Positions 38,435 to 47,509 of a DNA stretch of 64,000 bases are shown one piece after another. Source of the stretch: Mycoavidus cysteinexigens_B (lineage in GTDB: Bacteria > Pseudomonadota > Gammaproteobacteria > Burkholderiales > Burkholderiaceae); NCBI GenBank assembly GCA_031963465.1, contig JASSUG010000006.1:132185-196184 (forward strand). Reading direction: 5' to 3'. Both the position numbers and the translations under genes were made by a program. The stretch's first letter is position 1; each line of letters begins with the position of its first letter. The notes beneath the pieces are model-generated. The model did no database searches. It was given only the letters and a program-made list of their open reading frames with translations, and had not been told where the DNA came from.

Positions 38435-39931
38435 ATGACGTTTATGAATACTATTGAAGCTAGCCTTAACTCTCTTGCGATTGCCAAAAACTCTCTCGCG
38501 ATTGCCAAAGATACGCTGCTGACTCCTTATGGACTTGACGAAGCACTGCTCGCGCGCACGCTCGCCGACATTTTTACGCGCCGGCTTGACTATGCGGACG
38601 TGTACTTTCAAGCAACCCACAGCGAGTCATGGAGCCTTGAAGAAGGCATTGTCAAATCGGGCTCATTTAGCATTGACCAAGGTGTCGGCGTACGCGCGGT
38701 AGCCGGTGAGCGCACCGCTTTTGCGTACTCAGATGACTTGTCGTCAGCCGCACTCAAACAGGCAGTCGCCACCACGCATGCGCTCGGCCAACAAGGCGGG
38801 GGGCACGCACGCGTTGGCGCAGTCAACACGTTACATAGCGTCACAGGACGCGAGCTTTATGTAGGCATTAACCCGCTCACCTCACTCAGCGCTCACGAAA
38901 AAATTGCCTTGCTTGAGCGCATTGAACAGATGGCGCGCAGCCGCGACTCACGCATTAAACAAGTGATGGCCAACCTAGCCGGTGAGTACGACGTAGTGCT
39001 GATCGCGCGTGGCGACGGTGCGCTGGCTGCCGATATACGGCCGCTCGTACGGGTTTCTGTCACGGTCATTGCCGAGCAACATGGCCGTCGTGAAATCGGC
39101 AATGGTGGCGGTGGCGGCCGTTTCACTTATGATTATTTCAGCGATGCCGTGTTGGCCAGCTATGTGGATGATGCGGTGCATGCAGCATTGGTCAACCTTG
39201 ACGCCCGGCCGGCGCCTGCTGGCGTCATGAGCGTGGTGTTAGGTCCTGGCTGGCCTGGTGTTTTATTGCACGAAGCCATTGGCCATGGCCTCGAAGGCGA
39301 TTTCAATCGGAAGGGCGCGTCCGCCTTTGCCGGGTGTATCGGCCAACAAATTGCCGCAAAAGGCGTCAGTGTGGTTGACGACGGCACCTTAGCCAATCGG
39401 CGCGGTTCGCTGAATATCGATGATGAAGGTAATCCAACCGAATGCACCAGCTTGATTGAAAACGGCATCTTAACTGGCTATCTACAAGATACCCTCAATG
39501 CCCAGTTAATGAACATGCCCATCACCGGCAATGCCCGCCGTGAATCCTATGCGCACCTGCCGTTACCGCGCATGACCAATACGTATATGCTAAACGGCGA
39601 TAAAGACCCGCAAGAAATCATTGCTTCCGTTAAAAATGGTTTATATGCGGTCAATTTCGGTGGCGGTCAGGTGGATATTACAAATGGCAAATTTGTTTTT
39701 TCAACTTCCGAAGCGTATCTGATTGAAAACGGCAAGATCACGTCGCCGGTCAAAGGCGCCACCTTGATTGGCAGTGGTCCTGAATCGCTTAAATATATCA
39801 GCATGATAGGCAATGATATGGCCCTTGATACCGGCATTGGCGTTTGCGGCAAAGAAGGGCAAAGTGTTCCAGTCGGGGTAGGTCAGCCAACCTTACGTAT
39901 TGACCAGATGACGGTTGGCGGCACAGTTTAA
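38435..39931 (+). CDS. tldD: Metalloprotease TldD
   Basis: 498 residues. The zinc motif HEAIGH lies in VLLHEAIGHGLEGDFNRKG. TldD pairs with TldE/PmbA (gene not in this window) to degrade unfolded peptides and mature modified peptides such as microcins. Just after the start the protein contains a doubled heptapeptide (NSLAIAKNSLAIAKD), absent from what I recall of the family, caused by a 21-base tandem duplication. ATG codons at 38435 and 38444 are both possible; neither has a good ribosome site, suggesting coupling to yhdP. Confidence 0.95.
   Translation: MTFMNTIEASLNSLAIAKNSLAIAKDTLLTPYGLDEALLARTLADIFTRRLDYADVYFQATHSESWSLEEGIVKSGSFSIDQGVGVRAVAGERTAFAYSDDLSSAALKQAVATTHALGQQGGGHARVGAVNTLHSVTGRELYVGINPLTSLSAHEKIALLERIEQMARSRDSRIKQVMANLAGEYDVVLIARGDGALAADIRPLVRVSVTVIAEQHGRREIGNGGGGGRFTYDYFSDAVLASYVDDAVHAALVNLDARPAPAGVMSVVLGPGWPGVLLHEAIGHGLEGDFNRKGASAFAGCIGQQIAAKGVSVVDDGTLANRRGSLNIDDEGNPTECTSLIENGILTGYLQDTLNAQLMNMPITGNARRESYAHLPLPRMTNTYMLNGDKDPQEIIASVKNGLYAVNFGGGQVDITNGKFVFSTSEAYLIENGKITSPVKGATLIGSGPESLKYISMIGNDMALDTGIGVCGKEGQSVPVGVGQPTLRIDQMTVGGTV
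38468..38509 (+). repeat. 21-bp tandem duplication in the tldD N-terminus
   Basis: Two copies, 38468-38488 and 38489-38509, differing at one base (CTT versus CTC), each coding NSLAIAK. The repeat is in frame and lies before the conserved domain. Confidence 0.9.
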
Positions 39932-39963
39932 TCAAAATACTCACCGATTTGCAGGAGAATTTT

Positions 39964-41037
39964 ATGTCCCCGCACAATACTGACGATGTCCGTATTCGCG
40001 AACTCAAAGAACTCGCGCCACCTGCGCAACTGATCCGAGAATTTCCATGCACAGAAGCAAACTCGCAACTCATCTTCGATAGCCGGCAAGCACTGCATCG
40101 TATTTTGCATGGCCTCGAAGATCGGCTGATTGTAGTGATTGGCCCCTGTTCAATTCATGACTCACAAGCGGCAATTGAATACGCTCATAAACTCGTGGTT
40201 GAACGCACGCGCTTAGCGAGCGAGTTGGAAATCGTGATGCGAGTCTATTTTGAAAAACCTCGCACCACAATTGGCTGGAAGGGCCTGATTAATGACCCTG
40301 ACCTAGACAATAGTTTCAGGATCAATGACGGTCTACGCACGGCGCGCGAGTTATTGGTAAAAATTAACCAACTGGGCCTGCCAGCTGGGACGGAATATCT
40401 TGATTTGATTAGCCCGCAGTACTTGGCAGATCTCATTTCATGGGGGGCGATTGGGGCGCGTACCACAGAGTCTCAGGTGCACCGCGAACTGGCTTCTGGT
40501 CTTTCCTGTCCGGTGGGTTTCAAGAATGGCACGGACGGTAATATCAAAATCGCCGTCGATGCCGTTAAAGCCGCCTCGCGGCCCCATCATTTTCTATCGG
40601 TTACCAAAGGCGGCCAGTCAGCCATTGTTTCTACCACCGGCAACGAAGATTGTCACTTAATTTTGCGCGGTGGAAAAACGCCTAATTACGATGCGGCAAG
40701 CGTGGCTGCGACGGCCGCGGAAATTACCAAAGCCGGCCTGGCTGCGCGCGTCATGATCGACGCCAGTCATGCCAATAGTCGCAAACAATACGCAAACCAA
40801 ATTCCGGTCTGTGCTGATATAGGCAAACAAATTGCTAACGGTGATGAGCGGATTGTTGGTGTCATGATTGAATCGCATTTGCTTGCAGGCCGGCAAGATC
40901 TCGAAGGGGATGGGCCGCTAACTTATGGGCAAAGTATTACCGATGCTTGCATTGATTGGAACGATAGCGTGACAGTACTAGAAGGCTTGGCGGAGGCGGT
41001 CAGGCAACGGCGGATTGCGCGCAGCCGTAGTAATTAA
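39964..41037 (+). CDS. aroG: 3-deoxy-7-phosphoheptulonate (DAHP) synthase, class I
   Basis: 357 residues from the ATG beginning MSPHNTDDVRI, with AGGAG eight bases upstream; a TTG at 39949 is upstream of that ribosome site and is rejected. Motifs include VVIGPCSIHD, MRVYFEKPRTTIGWKGLIND, GARTTESQVHRELASGLSCPVGFKNGT and MIDASHANS. It condenses phosphoenolpyruvate and erythrose-4-phosphate at the entry to aromatic synthesis, feeding chorismate to enzymes such as the PabB-PabC fusion in this window. Which amino acid inhibits it cannot be told. Confidence 0.97.
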   Translation: MSPHNTDDVRIRELKELAPPAQLIREFPCTEANSQLIFDSRQALHRILHGLEDRLIVVIGPCSIHDSQAAIEYAHKLVVERTRLASELEIVMRVYFEKPRTTIGWKGLINDPDLDNSFRINDGLRTARELLVKINQLGLPAGTEYLDLISPQYLADLISWGAIGARTTESQVHRELASGLSCPVGFKNGTDGNIKIAVDAVKAASRPHHFLSVTKGGQSAIVSTTGNEDCHLILRGGKTPNYDAASVAATAAEITKAGLAARVMIDASHANSRKQYANQIPVCADIGKQIANGDERIVGVMIESHLLAGRQDLEGDGPLTYGQSITDACIDWNDSVTVLEGLAEAVRQRRIARSRSN

Positions 41038-41050
41038 CCCATAGTGCAAG

Positions 41051-41764
41051 ATGATTTCCGCTGCCTCCATGTCCAATATTGCTAAGCAACTCAGCGCCAT
41101 ACGCCAACGCATTGACAAGGCGGCGCACGTAGCAGGCCGAAGTGAGAATGCCGTAAGTTTGCTGGCGGTTTCAAAAACCTTTTCTGCCGAGATGATTCGC
41201 GCCGCTTATGCAGCCGGACAATCGTCGTTTGGCGAAAACTACATGCAAGAAGCGCTAGAGAAAATCGAGGCGTTGGCAGATTTGCGCGCGCAACTAGAAT
41301 GGCATTTTATTGGGCCGTTACAGAGCAATAAAACAAAATGGGCTGCGACGCATTTTGATTGGGTGCATTCCGTAGATCGCCTTAAAATCGCCCAGCGGCT
41401 TTCCGAACAGCGTCCCAGCCATCTGCCGCCGCTCAATATCTGCTTACAAGTTAATCTGAGCGGCGAAGTCAGTAAAAGTGGCGCCTCTGCCGCCGACGCA
41501 GTCTCGCTAGCGCATGCACTGGCAATCCTACCGCGGCTCAAATTACGTGGCTTGATGACCATTCCAGCCCCGGCTGATACCCTGGATGCGCAGCGTTTGG
41601 CATACCGCAAGGTGTCTCAACTGTTTGCGACGCTACGTACCGATGGGCTCCCACTGGATACAATATCTGCCGGCATGTCGGCTGATTTAGAAGCCGCCAT
41701 ACTCGAAGGCGCAACACTGGTACGCATTGGCTCAGCGATCTTTGGTACGCGCGTCAGAGATTAA
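41051..41764 (+). CDS. yggS: YggS-family PLP-binding protein (pyridoxal phosphate homeostasis)
   Basis: 237 residues, an alanine-racemase-like TIM barrel without the second domain. The PLP lysine is in LLAVSKTFSAEM, with FGENYMQEALEKI, WHFIGPLQSNKTK, LRGLMTIP and SAGMSADLEAAI as family signatures. It buffers free PLP in the cytoplasm. It starts 13 bases after aroG and ends 24 bases before proC, the usual yggS-proC pairing. An internal ATG (41069) is an alternative start. Confidence 0.95.
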   Translation: MISAASMSNIAKQLSAIRQRIDKAAHVAGRSENAVSLLAVSKTFSAEMIRAAYAAGQSSFGENYMQEALEKIEALADLRAQLEWHFIGPLQSNKTKWAATHFDWVHSVDRLKIAQRLSEQRPSHLPPLNICLQVNLSGEVSKSGASAADAVSLAHALAILPRLKLRGLMTIPAPADTLDAQRLAYRKVSQLFATLRTDGLPLDTISAGMSADLEAAILEGATLVRIGSAIFGTRVRD

Positions 41765-41788
41765 TTAAATTTAAGAGGATCGTATTCA

Positions 41789-42628
41789 ATGCATCATTCA
41801 GCCAGTGAAACCTCTATGAAAATTGCCTTTATTGGTGGCGGCAATATGGCCAATGCGCTCATCGGCGGGTTGATTAAAGGTGGCCTATCTGCATCGCATT
41901 TATATGCCATTGATGTTAATAGCGATGTATGCGCGCGCCTCGCAGCGCAATGGCAGATCCGCACCAGTGCCACGATCAGTCCAGCCCTACATCACTATGA
42001 CGCACTCGTATTAGCGGTTAAACCACAGCAACTCAAAGAGATTGCTCACGCCGTCGCCCCGTATCTAAACGGACAAGTTGTGATTAGCATCGCGGCGGGT
42101 ATTCGTGCGGCAACGATACAGGACTGGCTAGGCGGTTATACGCGGATTGTGCGTGCCATGCCCAACACGCCCGCTTCAATTGGCATGGGTGTGACAGGCG
42201 TTACCGCCTTGACTAGCGTGAATGCACAGGGCCGTCAGCTTGCTGAAACCGTGTTAGCCGCAGCAGGGCAAGTCATCTGGTGTGAACATGAAAAGCAAAT
42301 CGACGCTATCACGGCGATCTCTGGCAGCGGCCCGGCTTATGTATTTTACTTTATTGAAGCACTTGAAGAGGCCGCCCGGCAACTTGGATTTGATGACGCG
42401 CAAAGCCGCTCGCTGGCGCTTGCAACCGTGAATGGCGCCACCCAATTAGCTATGCAATCTGATGAATCCGTGAGCACACTACGAGAACGCGTCAGCTCAA
42501 AAGGAGGAACGACTGCCGCAGCGCTTACGTCGTTTACTGCGGATGGCATAAAAGAAGCCATTATGCGCGGCGCATTCGCTGCCCGGGCGAGGGCGGAGCA
42601 AATGGCAGATGAGTTCGGACAAACTTAG
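41789..42628 (+). CDS. proC: Pyrroline-5-carboxylate reductase
   Basis: 279 residues. Rossmann start MKIAFIGGGNMANALIGGL; conserved VRAMPNTPASIGMGVTG, and AISGSGPAYVFYFIEAL with SSKGGTTAAAL near the C-terminus. It performs the last step of proline synthesis. AAGAGGAT lies before the first ATG (41789), so that start is taken; an internal ATG (41816) matches the usual family start. Last gene of the aroG-yggS-proC run; beyond it begins the accessory tc region. Confidence 0.97.
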   Translation: MHHSASETSMKIAFIGGGNMANALIGGLIKGGLSASHLYAIDVNSDVCARLAAQWQIRTSATISPALHHYDALVLAVKPQQLKEIAHAVAPYLNGQVVISIAAGIRAATIQDWLGGYTRIVRAMPNTPASIGMGVTGVTALTSVNAQGRQLAETVLAAAGQVIWCEHEKQIDAITAISGSGPAYVFYFIEALEEAARQLGFDDAQSRSLALATVNGATQLAMQSDESVSTLRERVSSKGGTTAAALTSFTADGIKEAIMRGAFAARARAEQMADEFGQT

Positions 42629-42643
42629 ACTGACAACGGCCGT

Positions 42644-42990
42644 TTAGAGAAGTTTGCTGAAGGCCACTGCCGCACTGAGCAAGGCCCCCATGATAACGGT
42701 GAGTTTGACAATCATGTGCAGTTCGAGCCGCTCCAGTTTGGCGTCTAATTTTTCTATCTTGAAATCTAATTTATCTATCTTTAGATCCATATCTTTACGC
42801 AGGTTGCCCATCTCATGACGCAAACCGCTCATCTCATGGTGCAAATCCTCTTTGGTTACCAACCCCTACAAATTAAGCTCAAAGACCTCTGACAAGATTT
42901 CAGCTTCGGCTTCAGCTTGAGCAGGTGAAACGCCCGCACTTTTTAAGTGATTCGCAAATTTTAAGGTATTGAAAGCTGTTTAACAGCCAT
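42644..42990 (-). pseudogene. Broken DUF1640 / CCDC90-like coiled-coil gene
   Basis: The minus strand starts at the ATG 42988-42990 with a strong GGAGGT ribosome site. After a few codons it needs a frameshift to read FNTLKFANHLKSAGVSPAQA, which parallels the N-terminus of the intact gene at 26969. It then meets an in-frame TAG just before GLVTKEDLHHEM, after which 72 codons run on through a coiled coil (KIDKLDFKIEKLDAKLERLE) to a membrane segment. Two lesions make it a pseudogene. The coiled coil is shorter than in the intact copy. Confidence 0.85.
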
Positions 42991-43050
42991 TGGACTACCT
43001 CCGATAAATCAAATGACTATATCAGCAGCATACTCAGAAAAATCAACCTC

Positions 43051-44604
43051 TTAGAAAAAATAACAGCGGAATGTAGACGTTATTTTACGGATCCGTTGTC
43101 CATTGCCGTCGTATTGATAGTGCTCTTCATCAGAATCACCGTTATCGTGGCTCAGCAACACGACATGATTCAATTGGTTTCGTCCATTCCACTGCAGCGA
43201 TTTCAGTTCTTTTATGCCCAAAACACCCGGGTTGCCATTGGCATCATATTTGAAATGATCGACTGTATCGCCAGCTTGTACATTGACACCAGGAGGGTTG
43301 TTGGCGTCAGATGGAAATAAGAGCGCTCCTAACCGGTTGCTGCCCTCGATGACCTTCATCTTTTGCGTAAAACGAAGCGCCCCGCGGGTGCATTGAATCT
43401 TAGTAAGGTTACCACCCCTATCGTACTCGTACTCGCGGGTGTAATTGACGCGTGCGTTCGAAGGCGGCGGCCCCATCCATTCCGGTAGCCTGCATCCTGG
43501 GTTCGCGTTGGCTTGTTCGCGCCCCGTCGCACGCACCAGTTGATACAACGCATCGTACGCATAGGTGGATTTTGGCTTAATTTCCTCATTGCTAAAAAAC
43601 GCCGAGACATCCGCCTTATCTTCAATACTCAAGATATTGCCCACCGGATCGTATTGATACTCCAACTGCTGAAGAATTTTGTCTTGAGCGTTTTGAGCTA
43701 GGCTTTTCTTCAAGCGTAACGTTTTGGGGCAGTAAGTGTAGGCGGTTGTTACATCATTGCCAGCCGTCTCGCTTTCGACCTGGCCGTGGGCGCTGTAATA
43801 AATCGATTTCAGCAACACCTGAGGCGGGGCGCCATTCGCCTGTTTTAAGCTGGCTGCAGCAAGTTGGCCCGCAACATCATAATATATTTGCTGGACATTG
43901 CCCTTCGCGTCGGTTTGCGTCAGTGGCGCACCCAGCGCGTTGTAGGTCCAGGCCGTCTCATAAGTTGTCTGCTCGAGCACAGGTTGCGGCTTCGCGTCCC
44001 AATCAGGATCGCCCTGGGTCATTTTGAGCAACCGCCGGATCTGAACGTGCGGCTGACCTGTCAACGTCATAGCTGGCGTCGTCAACTGCCCGGCTGTATC
44101 GAGTTGCTGGCTCACTACACCACACAGATTGGCCGCCTGCGCACTAGCCCGCCGATCCAGTTCACTGTCACCATAGGACAGTTTCTTCAGTAGAATCAGC
44201 TGTCCTTTCCCCACCCGTTGTTCGCTGACCCGGGTGAGCCGGCCAAGAGTATCGTATTCGGTGTGCGTCACAGTACTACCGGCATCCTGCTGCCAAATAG
44301 GGCGGCCTTCGATATCGAAGACGCTCCAGTGCACGCCAGCATCCACGCTGTCGGTTCGCAACGCTCGGCCGGCAAGATCTGGGCGGTAGCGGAAATTGGC
44401 GGGCTGCGTGTTGGTTTGCAGGCGACCCAAGCGCGGATCCGTATGATTGAGCGCAAAACCCGCTACCGAATACGTCATCGCCGTGATGAGTTCGTCCACA
44501 GTCGCTTCTTTTTTGGCGCGATTATATTGCAATCTGCGAACTGCCAGCCCACGGTTGTCGGTGACAGTGATCGTCGGCGTACCGTTGTAGAGCGTCGCAG
44601 TCAT
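43051..44604 (-). pseudogene. Second tcC (TccC-like) gene, truncated before core end and toxin domain
   Basis: 517 residues from MTATLYNGTPTITVTDN (GGGAG upstream); a longer frame to 44658 is less likely. It is an RHS/YD-repeat protein closely matching the first 500 or so residues of the neighbouring TcC. At HYQYDGNGQRIRKITST (near 43080) the match stops abruptly and only FRCYFF and a stop follow. The RHS core end, the self-cleavage region and the variable toxin are all absent, so no cargo would be made. It lies 61 bases after the full tcC. It could still act as a donor for recombination. Confidence 0.85.
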
Positions 44605-44665
44605 CGTGTTGGCTCCCCTGTAGATATGAGCAGCATACTGAACCTGCCAAAATCCCAAAAATACT

Positions 44666-47509
44666 TCAATGCTGTGGCGTAGCCGGGGTGTTCCAGAGCT
44701 CCTTCAGTCTTTTTTTATCCCCCGTATAACGCTTGATTGCTTCAAGATATTCTTTAAATCCAAACGGCCGCTGTTCGTGCGAATGATTAAACGCGGCAAC
44801 ATCCCCCAAATTTTCTCCATCGCCAGAAGTAACGAACTTAAAGCGCCCACTGGCATGAAGTGCAATTAATTCCCTACCCATCACTATGAGGCTTGCCTGC
44901 TTGATATTCTTTTTGGTACGCCTCGAGGCGAAATGTATATCTTTTCCAGAATGAATTGCCCCAAGAATCAGCGCGTCATTAACCAGCGGACTCCATTTTA
45001 CTGCTTTCAATATTCCCTTTAATCCGGCCATTCTCATTCGTATTGGAATGTCATCATCAGCTGCCTTCCCAACGTTATCTACCAGTGATTCGGTGATGAC
45101 GGGATTGCGTGTCAGAGCACGATCATGTTCGGCCGGATTATCACCCACGTTAAAGCGATCCCTATAAAATTCTCCGTTTGCGAGTCGTCCCAGTACCAAT
45201 ATCGGGCCAGCGTATAGTACGGCCTGATATACGTGCCATGCCGCCAATTTCTTGCTTTCATCATGCCAACCATACGATTTCCCAGCATCGACCTTTTCTC
45301 GTGTCGCTCTCTTTTTTATCAGAGGTCGGATTGCTTCATAAAATGCCTTTTTATCCCGGTATACCTCCGCCGGCATCCCTGCCGCCGCGCCACTCACCTG
45401 CTTGGAGTGTTTTCCACTGGGATCAACATAAGCGATCGGATTGTTTCTGACCATCCGATATAGATTCAGCCCATCCACTGTTCCAGCCGGGTCAGGATTA
45501 AGCCACCTTCCCAGCCACGGCGCGTAATATCGGAAACCATAATAATAGAGGCCGGTCGCATCCCGCTCCTTGCCAGAATAGCGCACATGTTTACATGCCG
45601 CGTTGATTTCACTTTTCGCTGCCCACACTGCAGTGCCGCCATACGGATAATACTCTTCATAAGTCAGCAGGCTGGCATGCTGATCGAGTTCCAGCATACT
45701 CGAACCCAAATGGTCATTTAAACTATAGCGGAACTGGTCGCTATCAATACCGTCTGGTTGACCTACTGCCCAGTGGAGAACGCGGATCTGGCAGCGCCCA
45801 GCTTCACTAGCGGTAATAAAATGCAATTCCCGGGTGATTTTTTTATTGACTTTGCCCATTTCGATCCAGACATCGTAACGTCGGCGGAGTTCAAGGCCAG
45901 GCAGATAAATCACCTCGTCCCTGTGTTTGAGCGTTCTTTGGCCATCATGTTTGACCAAGGTCGAGGTTATTTTACGGATCCGTTGCCCATTGCCATCGTA
46001 TTGATAGCGCTCTTCATCAAAATCACCATTATCGCGGCTTAGCAATACGACATGGCACAATTGGTTTCTTCCATTCCACTGCAGTGATTTCAGTTCTTTT
46101 ATACCCAAAGCGCCCAAGTTACCATTGGCGTCATATTTAAAATGATCGACTGTGTCGCCATTTTGTCTATGCAAACCAGCCTCACGTGAAACCGAGACTG
46201 CTTTTAACCGGTTATTGCCATCAACTATGCTCATCGTTTGCGTAAAACGACGTGCACTACCGCGTGTGCCTCGAACCTCGGTTAGATTGCCACCCCGGTC
46301 GTACTGGTACTCGCGCGTGTAATTGACGCGTGCGTTCGAGGGCGGCGGGCCGATCCATTTCGGTAGCCGTGACCCTTGTCTCGCGCTGGCTTGTTCGCGC
46401 CCCGTTGCGCACACCAGTTGGTACAGCGCATCGTACGCATAGGTGGCTTCGTGCTTAACCTCTTCATTGTTAAAAAATTCCGAGACATCTACCTTATCTT
46501 CAATGCTCAAGATATTACCTACCAGATCGTATTGATACTCCAACTGCTGCAGAACTTTATCTTGGGCATTTTTAGCAACGCTTTTCTTCAAGCGTAGCGT
46601 TTTAGGATAGTACGTGTAGTGGGTTGTTACGCCGTTGCCCGCTGTCTCGCTTTCGACCTGACCGTGTGCACTGTAATGGATCGACTTCAGCAATGCCTGA
46701 GGGGCGTCATGGTTTAATTGTTTCAAGCTCGCTGCTGCCACTCGGCCTGCGACGTCATAGGATGTGTATTGCACATTGCCATTCGCATCGGTTTGCGTTA
46801 GCAGTGCGCCCAGCGCGTTGTAGGTCCAGTCCGTCTTGTAGGCATTTTGCTCGAGCACAGGTTGCGGCATTGCGTCCCAATCAGGATCGCCTTGGGTCGC
46901 TGCGAGCAGCCGCCGGACCTGGGCTTGTGGCTGCCCCGTCAGCGTCACACCCGGCGTCGTCAACTGTCCAGCTGTGTCAAATTGCTGGCTCACCACGCCG
47001 CACAGATTAGCCGACTGCGCGGCAGTCCGATCCAGTACACTATCACTATCATTGTCGCCATAGATCAACTTCTCCAGTGCAATGAAACCTTCTTTGCCCA
47101 CCAACTGTTCGCTGACCTGAATAAGCCGACCAAAAGCATCGTACTCAGTGCGCGTCGCGGCGCCACGTGCATCCCGTTGCCAGACAGAGCGACCCTCAAT
47201 ATCGAAGAGGCTCCAGTGCGACCCAGCATCCACGCTGTCGGTTCGCAACACCCGGCCGGCGAGATCATGGCGGCACTGGAAGTTGGCGAGTTGCCCAGTC
47301 GGCATATCTGGCGTATTGGCCTGCGGGCTGCCCAAGCGCGGGTCCGTCTGACTCAGCGCAAAACCTGCTGCCGAATAAGTCGTTGCAGTGATGAGCTCAT
47401 CTACAGCCACTTCTTTTTTGTTGCGATTGTATTTCAATGTACGCACCGCCAGGCCACGATTATCCGTGACGCTAACCGTTGGGGTACCCGTATAGAGCGT
47501 GTCAGTCAT
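44666..47509 (-). CDS. Tc toxin component C (TccC-like) with variable C-terminal toxin domain
   Basis: 947 residues. The N-terminal about 690 are an RHS/YD-repeat shell ending in the conserved core (YYGFRYYAPWLGRWLNPDPAG...NNPIAYVDPSG), whose aspartates fit the self-cleaving protease of TcC. The last about 250 residues (from KHSKQVSG) differ from any domain I know; they are rich in Lys/Arg and include PLVNDALILGAIHSGKDIHF and GRELIALHASGRFKF. In Tc complexes this tail is cut off, held in the TcB-TcC cocoon and injected through TcA. The start overlaps the tcB stop by eight bases, with AGGAG upstream, implying coupled translation. Component identity is confident, toxin activity unknown. Confidence 0.93.
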   Translation of the reverse strand: MTDTLYTGTPTVSVTDNRGLAVRTLKYNRNKKEVAVDELITATTYSAAGFALSQTDPRLGSPQANTPDMPTGQLANFQCRHDLAGRVLRTDSVDAGSHWSLFDIEGRSVWQRDARGAATRTEYDAFGRLIQVSEQLVGKEGFIALEKLIYGDNDSDSVLDRTAAQSANLCGVVSQQFDTAGQLTTPGVTLTGQPQAQVRRLLAATQGDPDWDAMPQPVLEQNAYKTDWTYNALGALLTQTDANGNVQYTSYDVAGRVAAASLKQLNHDAPQALLKSIHYSAHGQVESETAGNGVTTHYTYYPKTLRLKKSVAKNAQDKVLQQLEYQYDLVGNILSIEDKVDVSEFFNNEEVKHEATYAYDALYQLVCATGREQASARQGSRLPKWIGPPPSNARVNYTREYQYDRGGNLTEVRGTRGSARRFTQTMSIVDGNNRLKAVSVSREAGLHRQNGDTVDHFKYDANGNLGALGIKELKSLQWNGRNQLCHVVLLSRDNGDFDEERYQYDGNGQRIRKITSTLVKHDGQRTLKHRDEVIYLPGLELRRRYDVWIEMGKVNKKITRELHFITASEAGRCQIRVLHWAVGQPDGIDSDQFRYSLNDHLGSSMLELDQHASLLTYEEYYPYGGTAVWAAKSEINAACKHVRYSGKERDATGLYYYGFRYYAPWLGRWLNPDPAGTVDGLNLYRMVRNNPIAYVDPSGKHSKQVSGAAAGMPAEVYRDKKAFYEAIRPLIKKRATREKVDAGKSYGWHDESKKLAAWHVYQAVLYAGPILVLGRLANGEFYRDRFNVGDNPAEHDRALTRNPVITESLVDNVGKAADDDIPIRMRMAGLKGILKAVKWSPLVNDALILGAIHSGKDIHFASRRTKKNIKQASLIVMGRELIALHASGRFKFVTSGDGENLGDVAAFNHSHEQRPFGFKEYLEAIKRYTGDKKRLKELWNTPATPQH

